From positions 12,972,602-13,036,601 of the forward strand of contig OZ020257.1 in the NCBI GenBank assembly GCA_963971285.1: a DNA stretch of 64,000 bases, in the 5' to 3' direction. Made by a program: the position numbers and the translations under genes. Numbering within the stretch: the first letter of the stretch is position 1; every line of letters begins with the position of its first letter. Shown piece by piece: positions 53,201-63,843 of the stretch. This DNA comes from Astropecten irregularis. Taxonomy: Eukaryota; Echinodermata; Asteroidea; Paxillosida; Astropectinidae. The notes beneath the pieces are model-generated. The model was not told where the DNA came from. It ran no database searches and saw nothing but the letters and a program-made list of their open reading frames with translations.

Positions 53201-55198
53201 ATATTTTCACCCCTGCGTCGCCCCGGGGCCCCCCTCGAGATTGGTCTTGTGCAAAAAGGCCTTAACATGGGTGGAGAGCTCCCTGCATGTCCAGCTATTC
53301 ATCACGACATTTAGTTGACTTCTCTCAGTAACAATATTCAAGGTTTTTCTCAACCATCTTCCGGTTGCAAACTCTGAACTTGTCCGCAAGTCTCCCTAAC
53401 ACCTAGAACCAGGCCATACCCTAAATCCAGTTCCCCTATTAAAGTGCCGAGTATCAACAAACCTTGAGCTGCAATGAATGCATCCTTCTGCTTGTAGCCG
53501 TCCATCTTGTTGGCGTTGATGTAGTCGGAGTACGGATTGCCATTGGTCAGCTTCAGCTTGACCCGCGAGTGGTCGTAGCAGGGGACGTCCGCATACCTGT
53601 TCTTTGGCAAGTTGTACTTGTGCCTGAAAAGGTCAAAAGAATATGATGCTCAAACCATATGGAAAGAAGATGCACACAATGTATCTATTGTCATCTTCTG
53701 TAACTATTCAGACATGAAAAACAAGGAATCTATGTGAATTGTACGTACATTCCTCATTTGTAACTACAATTTGTTTTCGCCCACAAATGGAACAAAAGGG
53801 CCTGTTTGTTTAATGCACAGGATCACGAATCTTGCTGATCCGGATCCCATTTTAGTGTACCCTGCATAGGAGGTGGATCCCTAAATCTGGGATCCTTTGC
53901 GTAATAAACAAACAGGCCCAAAAGCACATGACCATTTTTAGCTTTGAGTCGAACTTCCCTAAACAATTTCTTTTTTTTCTAAAACAAGGGCTACAAATGA
54001 AAAAACAAAATAATGATAAAAATATACCAAGAATAGCACATTATATGTTTGTACATACCAAGAAAAAAGATAAAAATGAAACAAAATGGTATAATCATAT
54101 AGCCTTTGAGAAAGATCCTGCTACGTTTGAAACAAGTCAGGCCCTCCTAACTTAATTACTTAAAGCATTTGATATATTTCAGGTAATTTTTGCTGATGAG
54201 CAGTTTGCAGCAGTTTATTACTTGTATTAAAATGGTATGTTTAAATTGTAAAAAAAAATAAAAATTGAGTTTGGTGAGACAAAGCTCAAAGTTTATTTTC
54301 TGTGGACTTACTTTGAGGCATTGAAAGAGCCCACCGTCTGTTCATTCCTAATGACGGCATATTCCTTGTATATTCCACTCTGTTTGGTCTGATGTACGTA
54401 TTCTTGAAGTGTTTTTACGTCCATGCCTGTATCCGTAGGCTGGTGCACAGACAATTCCTCCAGGAGAGCATTCTTGGGCATGGCAGGGGCCGAGACGCAG
54501 ACTTGCTCCTGGGGTCGGGGAGGTTTCGGTGGCGGCTCCGAGGGCATATCGTCCAGATCGTCGTCGGGATTACTGTGATTGGTTTCGTTGATGTGGTTGG
54601 TGATGGCCTCTCGTACGGGCTCTGTTTCGTGTTTTTCCCTGGCCTCCAGCTGGCCTTTCTCTTCTTCCTCGTCGCTGACCTGACACCCTTCCACGATCTG
54701 AGGATGAGGGTGTTGATGATGTTGATGGTGATCAGTCCTGTCTAGGGTGTCTTTACTGTCCCTAGCATCCAGTCCGTCCAGCAAGTCTATGTGGTCATTG
54801 AACTGCTGTACGATGCTGGGCAGTTCCATGGGGCTGGAGGGCACCGAGTTGCCAGCACTGCCGGTCTGGCTCGGGACGGTCACCCCAAAGCCGGCGTCCG
54901 ATCCCATGCTGGGCGTCCGCTCCTGCTGGCTGGCCTGCACGTGGTTCAGGTACGGTAAGGGCTTGGAGCCGATTGCACCAAAGAGTTCGACGGCCAGCCG
55001 GTTGGCCTCCAGGGCGTCCGGACTGTTGGCAAATTCGTCGCTCATGTCCTGAGAGTTGCGGTTGTTGTGGCCTGTCTGGTGGTTCAGGCACGAGTTCAGC
55101 CAGTCCAGGTGCTTGATTTCGGCGATGCCGCCCAGTTCCCGTGGCAGCGCCGCAGCCGGGATGTAACGGCACAACCTCTCAGCACTCACTAACGTAAC
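50028..55198 (-). CDS. PTPN9: PTPN9-type protein tyrosine phosphatase with CRAL-TRIO end; 5' exons not found
   Basis: Five exons join in frame: 55198-54312, 53623-53463, 52922-52693, 51475-51268 and 50239-50028, giving 565 residues plus TGA. Residues 1-35 are the end of a CRAL-TRIO/SEC14 lipid-binding domain ([14 protein letters not shown]...LDW). Residues about 36-258 are a low-complexity linker with acidic, His-rich and PPPKPPRP stretches. From residue 259 the phosphatase part follows: [76 protein letters not shown] (Asp443), [10 protein letters not shown] (Cys488, Arg494) and [11 protein letters not shown] (Gln532, Gln536). All catalytic residues are present, so an active enzyme removing phosphate from tyrosine is expected. 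A CRAL-TRIO domain before a PTP domain is the PTPN9/MEG2 layout; in vertebrates that protein acts on secretory vesicles. It ends in an acidic tail (YYDSESDSD). The missing N-terminus must come from upstream exons. Confidence 0.9.
50403..50562. mobile_element. MITE-like repeat just before PTPN9 exon E
   Basis: GGCCACAAGTGGCCATCTTAC with CAGATACAATGGT at the left and inverse parts AATGGTGGGCATG and AAGATGGCTACTTGTGG at the right. Left-end relative at 43418-43480 and right-end relative at 44090-44187. Confidence 0.55.
50932..51158. mobile_element. Repeat family F, downstream of PTPN9 exon D
   Basis: ACGAAACGGAGGCTCAGGC ... GAGCCTCCATTTCATAAA borders, shared core. It lies about 110 bp from exon D. 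Confidence 0.7.
51268..51475 (-). CDS. PTPN9: PTPN9 exon D (catalytic Cys and WPD loop)
   Basis: [19 protein letters not shown], then [18 protein letters not shown] and HCSAGIGRT. It carries Asp443, Cys488 and Arg494. Acceptor TTCCAG, donor CACAG|GTAAGG, phase 1. Confidence 0.95.
51518..51790 (-). mobile_element. Truncated TTAA MITE family B, PTPN9 intron
   Basis: TACAGTACAGGATTGGTAAC end, then family B interior. Broken off after TCTGATTGAGC. It begins about 40 bp from PTPN9 exon D. Confidence 0.7.
51847..51998. mobile_element. Palindromic MITE family D, PTPN9 intron
   Basis: GGGGTCGGTTTCACGAAGCC ... TTTAGTGAAATCGACCCC; complete inverted ends. Confidence 0.72.
52029..52271. repeat. CAGGGCTCGAAAT-type repeat, PTPN9 intron
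   Basis: Begins CAGGGCTCGAAATATCCAC and contains repeated GTCTAGT(G/A) units. A second CAGGGATGAGATTTCTC-like end lies at about 52498 in reverse. CAGGG starts are typical of hAT-like MITEs; the class is inferred. Confidence 0.4.
52693..52922 (-). CDS. PTPN9: PTPN9 exon C
   Basis: [20 protein letters not shown], then [20 protein letters not shown] and [10 protein letters not shown]. Acceptor CCCCAG, donor CAG|GTAATG, phase 0. Confidence 0.94.
53085..53263. mobile_element. MITE with AAGGCCTTTT ends, partial, PTPN9 intron
   Basis: Shares GGTCCCGAGCAGGGTTGAA, GTGAACATTTCAAGTGGGAA and TTTTCACCCCTGCGT with 62793-63040. Confidence 0.6.
53463..53623 (-). CDS. PTPN9: PTPN9 exon B
   Basis: [20 protein letters not shown], then [19 protein letters not shown] and [14 protein letters not shown]. 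This contains the PTP KNRY phosphotyrosine-recognition loop. Acceptor TTTCAG, donor CAAG|GTTTGT, phase 1. Confidence 0.94.
53799..53919. mobile_element. Short MITE family J, PTPN9 intron
   Basis: GGGCCTGTTTGTTTAATGCA ... TAATAAACAAACAGGCCC, perfect GGGCCTGTTTGTTTA inverted ends; same core as 6216-6334. Confidence 0.75.
54312..55198 (-). CDS. PTPN9: PTPN9 exon A: CRAL-TRIO end and long linker (887 bp)
   Basis: Acceptor TCTGCAG, then [23 protein letters not shown] and [11 protein letters not shown] 220-residue linker follows, with [25 protein letters not shown] and PPPKPPRPQ (possible SH3 ligand), then [20 protein letters not shown]. The donor is TCAAA|GTAAGT, phase 2. The start is an acceptor, not a start codon: the in-frame ATG at 55243 lies in intron sequence. 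Confidence 0.9.
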
Positions 55199-56401
55199 CT
55201 GCAGACGACAAAAATGAAACACATCAGTGACTGACAGAAACACAATTTCATCTTCGGTCCATCAATGACCACCAAAACCTTTTTAAATCAACCTCACAGA
55301 AAAAACCTCAATACGCAAGGAAGGCTGCATAGTTTTCCCCGGACAGTCATTCCAGGAAGACAAATCCCTACGAAGGATTACCAGGTAAACGGATCATGCC
55401 ATGCTCCAAACTTTTATGATGTATACAAAATGAAAACATTTACATTGCAAAACTGTGTAAATTTACAGTGAACGGACGAAGGGCTATGTAAATGTAAAAC
55501 CCTGGGCAGTGGGAGAAAAAAAAAAAAACCTTGGCAAATCGTCTGCAACGCATAAATTTGCTACGGCCGAGACATCCCTTTTCTTAGAATGCAGATTGAG
55601 ATTCATATGGGAACAGGAAATTCATAGAGATAGCGAGGTGACTACCTCCCCTCAAATGGTCCAGCACATGTCTCCAGTGCCATCCACAGACCACAAAACA
55701 TCCATTTGTAAAGGTTAATGGAAACAAACTTATTATCCATGTAAAGAGCGACCTTTCCAGGCCTTCATTTTTATAAAATAAGGAGAGCTGCAAATCGCTC
55801 TCCTTAAATCAACGTAGAGAATTTTATGAGAGTGATTTGCTCTCACTAACAAAAATCAAGTTTGTGCTGCAAATCCAACCCTTAAATCAACATAGGGCCT
55901 ACTCATACTAGCATGACTAGTGAATAAAGAAAGCAGTTTACTTTGGCTATACCAAGTTTCCGAATGCGTCCAGTATCAGAAAAAGAGAACTTATGCAACA
56001 ATTTGCTTGTCCAATTGAACATTTTTGTATTTTCCCGCAAAGGGTAAATGTTGGCTGGAAAAATGTTTGTGATGTTTTGAAAAAAGGGCAGCGCTCCTTA
56101 AATTGTTAATGTGCTCTATTTTTCGCTCTACTCTGAAAACATTCAGGAGAGCGGAGGAGAGTGATCCCTCTCACTCTCCTTAAAAATCAAGGCCTGCCTT
56201 TGTCAGTTTTTGCCCTCCAAAAAGCTTACAATTAAATGTTAACGAATTAGAAGGGAACAGACTCTAGTCAGAATGAATCAATTTGATGCTGTGGCATTTA
56301 CATGTACATCCACTCATGTCCGTTATCCAAAACCTCAGCTCTTGTTTTGTCAACATCATCTTAAATTCTACAGGTTGTAGAATTTTCTTACTAGTACTAT
56401 T

Positions 56402-56743
56402 AGGTACTACCATACTTTGGTTTTTGTCAAAGAAAGCAAATTCATGGGCAAAAATATACTCAGTCATCTGTGAAATTTTCAGTCCCATACAGTGCCCACT
56501 TTTTGAGAAAACAGATTAAAACGCCTACATTATTTCTTAAATCTTTTCATCGTTATTTTTTATCTTTAAAAGATCAAAATCGTTTTTGGTCATTGGTTTT
56601 ACTCTTTTCTGGATAAATACAGCATTTCAGGCTGAACAATTTTAACTGTATGTTTCTACCATCATCATCTTTATAGCCTGTAAGTTATAGGTAAATCTGT
56701 GAAGATTTCTGTTTCGGTATGCTACCAAAGTATGATACAACCT
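56402..56743 (+). mobile_element. TTAA MITE family A
   Basis: Full-length but more diverged; the right end is followed by TTAA, while the left flank has lost it. Confidence 0.75.
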
Positions 56744-58314
56744 TTAAAGTCAAAGTTTGGCTTTCCTACTCAACACAGTATCAACAGCACATCAAACCTG
56801 GCTGAAAGTCATATAGAATAGTAATATTTTAGCCTTTGATAAAAAAAGATCCTGATAGGATCGAAACGTCAAGCCCTTCCAAGTTCTTACTCAACTCTAT
56901 AAGCATTTTATATTTCAGGTCATTATTTTGCTTGATGAGCAGTTTTGCAAAAGTTTATTAACTTTATTACTTGAAAAGTGTAACATCTCTATATATATTA
57001 CATGGATGCACAAAGTTGAGCCACAGCGACTTTTTGAGGTTCCATTACCCCAGTATTTAAAGGGAGAGCTTATGTCAAGCATGTTCTATGGGCTGAGTCA
57101 TGAAAGTAGGGCCTACATGCACGTCAAACCATTCTGACGGTACAGTAGCTGGGGACGGCCATCTTGAAGCCAGCATGGGACAGCATACTGAGTGCAATTT
57201 GCATCCTATGCTATGTAAATTTCACTCTAGGTAACTCAACTGATACTATGCTTTACATGTATCTCATCCCAACTCCCATGTAACATGTACATCAGTTACC
57301 GGAAAAAAACAACAACACACACACCTGTATTTTAAGGAAAAGCATACATATTCACAGAAAGGCCTTGAACAAAACCGAGGCAGCACGTACGAGTACACGT
57401 ACTGTACATGTACGTAGGCAAGGAAGTCATTGAAAATAAATCGGACCAAACTTTTCAAGCTGCCACGTAAAAACGCAGTCTGCGGTTTCTCATATTCTTC
57501 CTGGCAACCCTAAAAACAGTTTACCCGCTGATGTCACACCAGTCCTTGGCGACCAATGCCAACGTACAAGGCAGGGTACCGATCAATGGCAGGGTTACCA
57601 CTTTCCTTCAGGAGGGGATATTATACAATGTGCCCAATTTCCTATGGAGGGGGTTTACTGATGATGACTGCGAATCACAAGGGCAACATCCTACTTCTAT
57701 TAAGCCTCCCTGGGACTTTATGTAGGTCTTCGGTGATGCCAAGGTACTCTTTAAAGGTAATATCATACCAAGCCTTGAATTTAACGGAGGCCATGGCCTT
57801 CGTTGCCCTGGTTCTTGGCCTTGGTGCCCCTTCAATAGACATTATGATTTTCCAATGGAAGTGCCTCTTGCAATGGAAAAGTGGCCTTGCCCTCACCAAA
57901 CCTTATTTCAAGCCCTGCAATAATGATGTTGTTGGAGGCCTTGCAAATCCTTTAACTTCTGAAATAAAACTTAATCATTAATACACTTCAATCTAATGCC
58001 TAATTAAAATAAAACCATTTTCAAATTCACTGACCAACACCATCAGAGGCCAATTTCATACAGCTGCTTAAAGGGAGCATATAGGATTTGCAAGGCCTCA
58101 ACAATTTTTTTTTATTGAGTTTGAGACAGGAAATGGACTCAACAGTTCGTAAACAGTCACCATGGGAAATCTTGGTCCATCAGATGCTGGGTTTTTCCAG
58201 GAAATCAAGATTTAGTGTAATAGTGTACTTTCCAAAGATCGTTCGTCCGAACAATTTTTGGAACAAACACAAAGGACACCCTCACTTGAGTTATTTTAGT
58301 TATCCCCTTTCACT

Positions 58315-58609
58315 CAAGGTATGAAGATGGTGCTGATAGAAACATACCGTTAAAATATTTCAACCTAAAAATGCTGTATTCATCCAGAAATTAGTAAAAC
58401 AGAGACCATAAACAGTTTTGATTTCGGGGTAAGATCAAAACCATTCTTCATGTTTTATACGAAATATTTAGTGGGGTTTTCGCTTTTTTCTCATGACTCA
58501 GATGTCCGATTGAGCTCAAATTTCCACAGGTTTATCATTTCATGTACATGTTTGATCAGACAAAGTATGAGTGCTGTCCTGTGACCTTTACCAATCATGT
58601 ATTATACCT
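58315..58609 (-). mobile_element. Truncated TTAA MITE family B
   Basis: Begins inside the element at AAGGTATGAAGATGGTGC and ends in ACCAATCATGTATTATACC followed by TTAA. Confidence 0.7.
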
Positions 58610-59453
58610 TTAAGCATGACATATATTTCTTTGTTCACTTTCCATATACAATCAATTAAAAAGCTGAGGTTACGCAATTCTAAACTCATAAGATTTGCTA
58701 CAGTTTTCACCCCAACGATGTCATTGAAATGTCAGAGTGATATCTTAATATAACTGGCTCCACATTTACGGTCTGATGCATACATTTATAAATAAAAAAC
58801 AGAGCAATATTAATAAAAGAGGACTTAAGCCTCATTTTGTAGTAACCGATCAAAACCATTTACCGATGCGGAATTCTACCCGCCACCATGGGACTCCTAC
58901 AATACACAGAAACAGGCGCCCCGTCCGGATCCAGCCCGGAGAAATTATTCATGCCCTTTGGGCAGCTTTCTAGTAGAAAATTTCAGTCCGTCTGCGGAAT
59001 TTTATTTCTCGCTTGACCGAGCCAAGCGCAACCATTCTTGCTGGCCAAAAAAAAAGAAAACGTCGAAGGAAGACGAAACAAGGTTAACCATTGGAATGGC
59101 AAATTAGGTTTGTGCCCTAAGGATCTTTCATCTTGGACCGGACAGCACACATGCAACGTGTGATTGGAACAAACCAGAAAAGCAATTTATCCAGCCAGTA
59201 CAATCACAGAGCTCAACGGTACAATCTTAACCGTGCACCTCCTTTGTGGAATATGAAAACCTTGGCTGCCACCTTTTGGGAAAAAAATTATATATTTAGG
59301 GAAGCACTGACAATGTTTATGGAATTACTACACATACAAAGCCTTCTTTTGATCTCTCACATGTTATATATACTGTATGTGTCCAAATTCCCTTTCCATC
59401 ATGTCCATGGCTATGAAATGTAACTTCAGAAAATAACGAAAGAGCCTTTTTAA

Positions 59454-59810
59454 AGGTACTATCATACTTTGGAAGGAAAACAAAATAGACATATTCACAG
59501 ATTTATGTAAGGGTATAAAAATAGATCTGGTACAAACATGTACCATTAAAATTATTCTGCCTGAAATGCTGAATTTGTCCAGAAATGAGCGAAAACAGTT
59601 TTGATCTCAGAGATCAAAACCTCCAAATTACAATTACCTCACAATTTCTCGTAACGATTGCAACACTTTTTTCGCTGTTTTCTACTGTTTCCATTGATGA
59701 ACTGAGCTGAAAATTTCACAGGTAATTTGTTTACATATCATAACAAATCAAAATTAAAAATGAACAGACCGAACCTATTCTATCAACTTAACCAAAGTAT
59801 GATAGTACTT
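59454..59810 (-). mobile_element. TTAA MITE, hybrid of families A and C
   Basis: Family A ends, but an interior with a GATCTCAGAGATC palindrome and CAATTACCTCACAATT, shared with the element near 7070. TTAA remains on the left side. Confidence 0.7.
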
Positions 59811-60706
59811 TTCAGGGATAAATTTTTCATTTCTTCAATCTAGGAAAATTGTAAACTTCAATTTGATACATCTGTAAAAGATAAATGCCAGTTAAGCAGA
59901 AAGAAAAACACATAAAAGCCTGGAACGTCCTTCTACCAAGAATAACATCCAGACCGAAGTCTATTACATACTTCAAGCTTGTGTAAATAATAATTCAAAC
60001 AGTACATACATGTATTTATAGTGTCCTTACACAAACATGATACAAAATCCGTCTAAATTTGTCCGCTCCAGGAAATCAATTTCATCAAACACCATTAAAA
60101 AAAATACATCTTCGGGCAATTTGCTGTTACAGTGAAGATCACCTATAATTTGGAATATGGAGAACCTTTACAATGCCTAGACATGCACATATTATACATG
60201 TATGCATTTGTCCAAATGCAAGCGTGGGCCGTATAGGCCATCGACTGACTATTTCTGGAAGGTTAATTACAGTTCTAACGAGCTATATATATATGCACGG
60301 AGCTGCAAGACTAAATCTGATCCCCAAGGACATATATATATTTTGAGAAGCTTTTCTCCGCCGCATGTTTGCTTACTAATCAGACTAATTATACTAATTA
60401 TAATTGCACAGCATATATAAAAACAGTATTACTTGGATCTATTGCAACAGCAATACATCCTCAAACTCAAAGGTGCCCAATTTTTTCTCCATTTTACTGA
60501 ACAATATATAAATTTATGATAACATTAGTCTGCAAATGAATGGAAGGGTTGCAACCTGCGCAAAACCACCTCTAGATCCACCACGCCCCCTAAAAAAAAA
60601 ACTCAAGAATTCACAAACAAAATTCATCAAATTCACATAAAAAAGAGTTCGTATATATACATGTGTTTTTAAAAGCCCTTCCTTTTATTTATGACAAATG
60701 CATTAA

Positions 60707-61242
60707 AGGTATAATACATGATTGGTAAAGGTCACAGAACAGCACCCGCACTTTGTCTGATCAAATATTGTGCATGAAATGAGAAACCTGTGAAAATTTG
60801 AGCTCAATCGGACATCTGAGTCACAAGAAATGTGGTCGGTGTCTATGAACGAGTACTTACCTGTAGAGCCACTACTTATGCATATTTCCCTAGACCGTCT
60901 GGTATTCACGCTAAGAATTGATACAACAGCGCCCCCTATTGACCTACCCACAGTGCCCCGCGGCATGTATGCCACGTAAGCGTCCTCTTTTCTCTTAGCG
61001 TCAGGGCGGGTAGGACGTGTTTTTTTTTTTTTTTCATATAAAACATAAAGAATGGTTTTGATCTTACAGGTGTATACCCCGAGATCAAAACTGTTGACTA
61101 ATTTCTGAATAAATACACCATTTCAGGCGGAAATACACATGTACTTTAACAGTAAGTTTCTACCAGCACAATCTTCATACCCTGAAAGTTAAAATCTGTG
61201 AACATTTCCATTTGGGTTTGTTACCAATCCTGTACTGTACAT
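60707..61242 (+). mobile_element. TTAA MITE family B with an internal insertion
   Basis: Both ends and both TTAA flanks (60703-60706, 61243-61246) are intact. About 190 bp of unrelated sequence (about 60835-61018) followed by a T tract replaces a short internal stretch. Confidence 0.72.
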
Positions 61243-61574
61243 TTAATGTTAACTCCACATACTTGTAGATCCATACAGGTACATGTATACATCTGTGTAC
61301 TAAGTGTTACCTGGTGAAAGGTTCCCTCCATCTTTACATCAGCAAAATAACTCAAGGCAAATTCAAATTCCCCCCGAAGATTCAATTAGGAGACTAGTTT
61401 CCACTCCGGTATTAGGAGAAAAGCAGTCTGTATTTATTTAGAGGCACGCATGTATGATTTGAGTCAGAGTGGCAACAATTTAGAGTGCTTTTTAAATAGC
61501 AGGTTGGTCGAAGGAGTATTGGGAAGGAGCAAATATGTACAAGTACATGTAGGGGGGATTATGGATACAGAGTA

Positions 61575-61866
61575 TGGACGTCTACAAAACGGAGGCTCAG
61601 GCTCCGGTTCAGGCTCCGGCTCAGGCTCCGGCTCAGGCTCCGGCTCCGGCTCAGGCTCCGGCTCCATTTTTGTGAATCCATTCTAAAATAACGGGTATCA
61701 GAATAGAGGCTTTTGGCTACGGTTCGGAAGTAGATTCTCTAGTTTGAAAAGGAAAACAGAGCTTCAGCTTCAATGAAAAACCACAACCTATATTTTTCAG
61801 CATATGGATGTCCGAGCTGGAGCCTGAGCCTGAGCCTGAGCCTAAGCCTCCATTTCGTAAACACCC
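61575..61866. mobile_element. Repeat family F with expanded GGCTCC array
   Basis: The left end carries about 85 bp of GGCTCC/GGCTCA hexamers (61590-61672); the right end has a shorter GAGCCT run. The open frames through it (Gly-Ser or Pro-Glu repeats) are artefacts. Confidence 0.72.
61590..61672. repeat. GGCTCC/GGCTCA hexanucleotide microsatellite
   Basis: About 14 hexamer units of GGCTCM, the expanded terminal part of a family F element. Confidence 0.9.
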
Positions 61867-62698
61867 TTTATAGTGTGAATCACAAGGGCCCCAGACTGAC
61901 TTGGTCTGGATGAGTGTGCACTAGACCATGGAATACAACTGTAGCACTGTGGCCTGAAGCTCCAATCACTGAACCGTGTCCAACGGTCCACTGCCTGCAT
62001 GTATGTCATTCCCTAGGGTTAAGGTGGAATGCACTAATTGAACAAAAAACAAAATTTAACCGGAACACAAAGAATCTTGAACAGTTGCCAAATTCCAAGC
62101 ATGGAAGGCGTTGATATCATTCACGTTAGCAGGGATGTGACTGTGCAGAAATTTGAGACCGATACAGGAATCACCGCAAAAAATTTCCAAAAAAATGAAA
62201 TGCGGTAATCGACCGTTTTCTGATAGTAGCAGAAAAAATGCAAGTCGAGTGAAAATAGCCTCTTATTCTGAGTAATGGCCGCCTATGAAGACTGGACATC
62301 ATGCAACAATAAACAGCGGTAGTGTTCCAGGAACCATCCATTAACTGTAATGAGCATTTTATGATCAGTGTTGAAACAAAATACATCAACAAAAGCTCAC
62401 GATTCCGGGAATTCTGGAATTATCGAGACCAAAATGTTGGGGAAAAAAAAAACTAATCATAGAGTTGTGTGGTTGACCGTACTTTGTATAAAAGCCATTA
62501 CCGGTACTCAGAATTTGAGCCGAGCCGAACGAATTCAGTCACGACTCGATTTGAGTTACTGGCCAGTAATACATTGCAAAGTGCAAATTAACAGGAAATT
62601 TCTGATGTTTTCCAATCATCCCCAAATACATGTACAACATGTCCGAAAGAGAACAGAGCTAAACATGTTTTGTTTGAATTTAGCTACGAAATGAGTGA

Positions 62699-63139
62699 GG
62701 CCTTTACAAAATGAGGCTTGAGACTAAACTTGGCATTCATTTTGCTACTGCCATTTTGTGTCCTAAATGAAATGAAGGGCTTGAGTTGAGATAAGGCCTT
62801 TTCCCACTTGACCAATCTCAGGGGTGGCCCCGGGGTGACGCAGGGGTGAAAATAAGCTACGATTCCCACTTGAAATGTTCACCCCTCCGTCACCCCCGAG
62901 CCACCCCTGAGCCACCCCCGAGATTGCCTTATCTCCGGGGTTAGTTCAACCCTGCTCGGGACCAGGGTTGAAATTTTCACCCCGGGGTGGCGCCGGGGTG
63001 AGTTCGCCCCGGGGATGACCGCTCTAGTGGGAAAAGGCCTATACATGGCGAAGCTGGAGCCTTTCTTCGGCTTCTTCTCAAATGGCAGTAGCCAAATAAA
63101 TCCCAAGCCTAGCCTCAGGCCTGGTATCGTAAAGGCCAT
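62699..63139. mobile_element. Older repeat interrupted by the 62793 MITE
   Basis: Outer ends GGCCTTTACAAAATGAGGC and TCGTAAAGGCC, related to 2175-2345, with the AAGGCCTTTTCCC element inserted in the middle. Confidence 0.55.
62793..63040. mobile_element. MITE with AAGGCCTTTTCCCACT ends
   Basis: AAGGCCTTTTCCCACTTG ... AGTGGGAAAAGGCCT, GC-rich interior of CACCCC/GGGGTG units. It sits inside another repeat (62699-63139). Confidence 0.75.
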
Positions 63140-63418
63140 ATTAATAAATTTATTCAGAGAGTCAAAAGTTGACCTTGAAACTACATTCTGGCTGGTGCGG
63201 ATAAAAATCAGTTAGTTTCAGTTGAAGGCTTACATGTACTAGTTACAAAATTCATACTAGAATGCTTATAATCACATTGGAGAAAACTTTTATTAGGAAA
63301 CTTTAACAATTGCACATGCTCATTTTAGTAGGTGCAATAGAACTTAGGCATGTATAAGAACATGCACAAAATACAGTTTGATAGAAAACAGAATTTAACC
63401 AGAACACTGAAAGAAAAT

Positions 63419-63489
63419 TGACTGGACTGCAAGATTTGAACCAGTGATCTCCGTAATACCGTACCAGCACTTTACCAACTGAGCTACAT
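63419..63489 (-). repeat. tRNA-like SINE
   Basis: Minus strand GTAGCTCAGTTGGTAAAGTG, GTACGGTATTACGGAGATC and TGGTTCAAATCTTGCAGTCC; conserved A and B boxes. Confidence 0.62.
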
Positions 63490-63843
63490 ATATGTACATA
63501 TCCACCCCAACATTCATGGAACCTTTAAGATCCTCATGTTACATGTTACACACTGCCTTTCTCACTTGACGCTCTTTAAACTTTGAACCGAACTAGTTTC
63601 AAAGTTCCTGAGGTCTTGGGAAAGCCAAGGGCACCTTATCCTATCCAGGTCTATCATTTGGGGGTTCTATCTTTCTGTCTAGCACTCAACTAGGCCCTAT
63701 CTTTCCTAAAAGGTGAGGTGTCAGTCGGAGGCCACAACCCATTTCACCATTGTATTGCTGGGAGTAGGCTATTACATTAAAGGTTTACTGTCATCAGAAC
63801 TCATAGGAGGTTAAATACATCAGTATTATTATAAAGGTCAACC

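Noticed and set aside
54392-55172. Long plus-strand and second minus-strand frames over PTPN9 exon A
   Set aside because: They are shadows of the GC-rich coding exon; the PTPN9 frame continues correctly into four further exons with all phosphatase motifs.
61305-61375. Minus-strand segment EFEFALSYFADVKMEGTFHQ followed by CAG|GTAACA, vaguely like a CRAL-TRIO stretch and a possible PTPN9 exon
   Set aside because: In this frame a TAA lies a few codons upstream with no acceptor between it and the segment, so it cannot be an internal exon; similarity is weak.
61450-61686. Frames encoding Gly-Ser or Pro-Glu repeats on opposite strands
   Set aside because: Translation of the GGCTCC hexamer array in a family F repeat.
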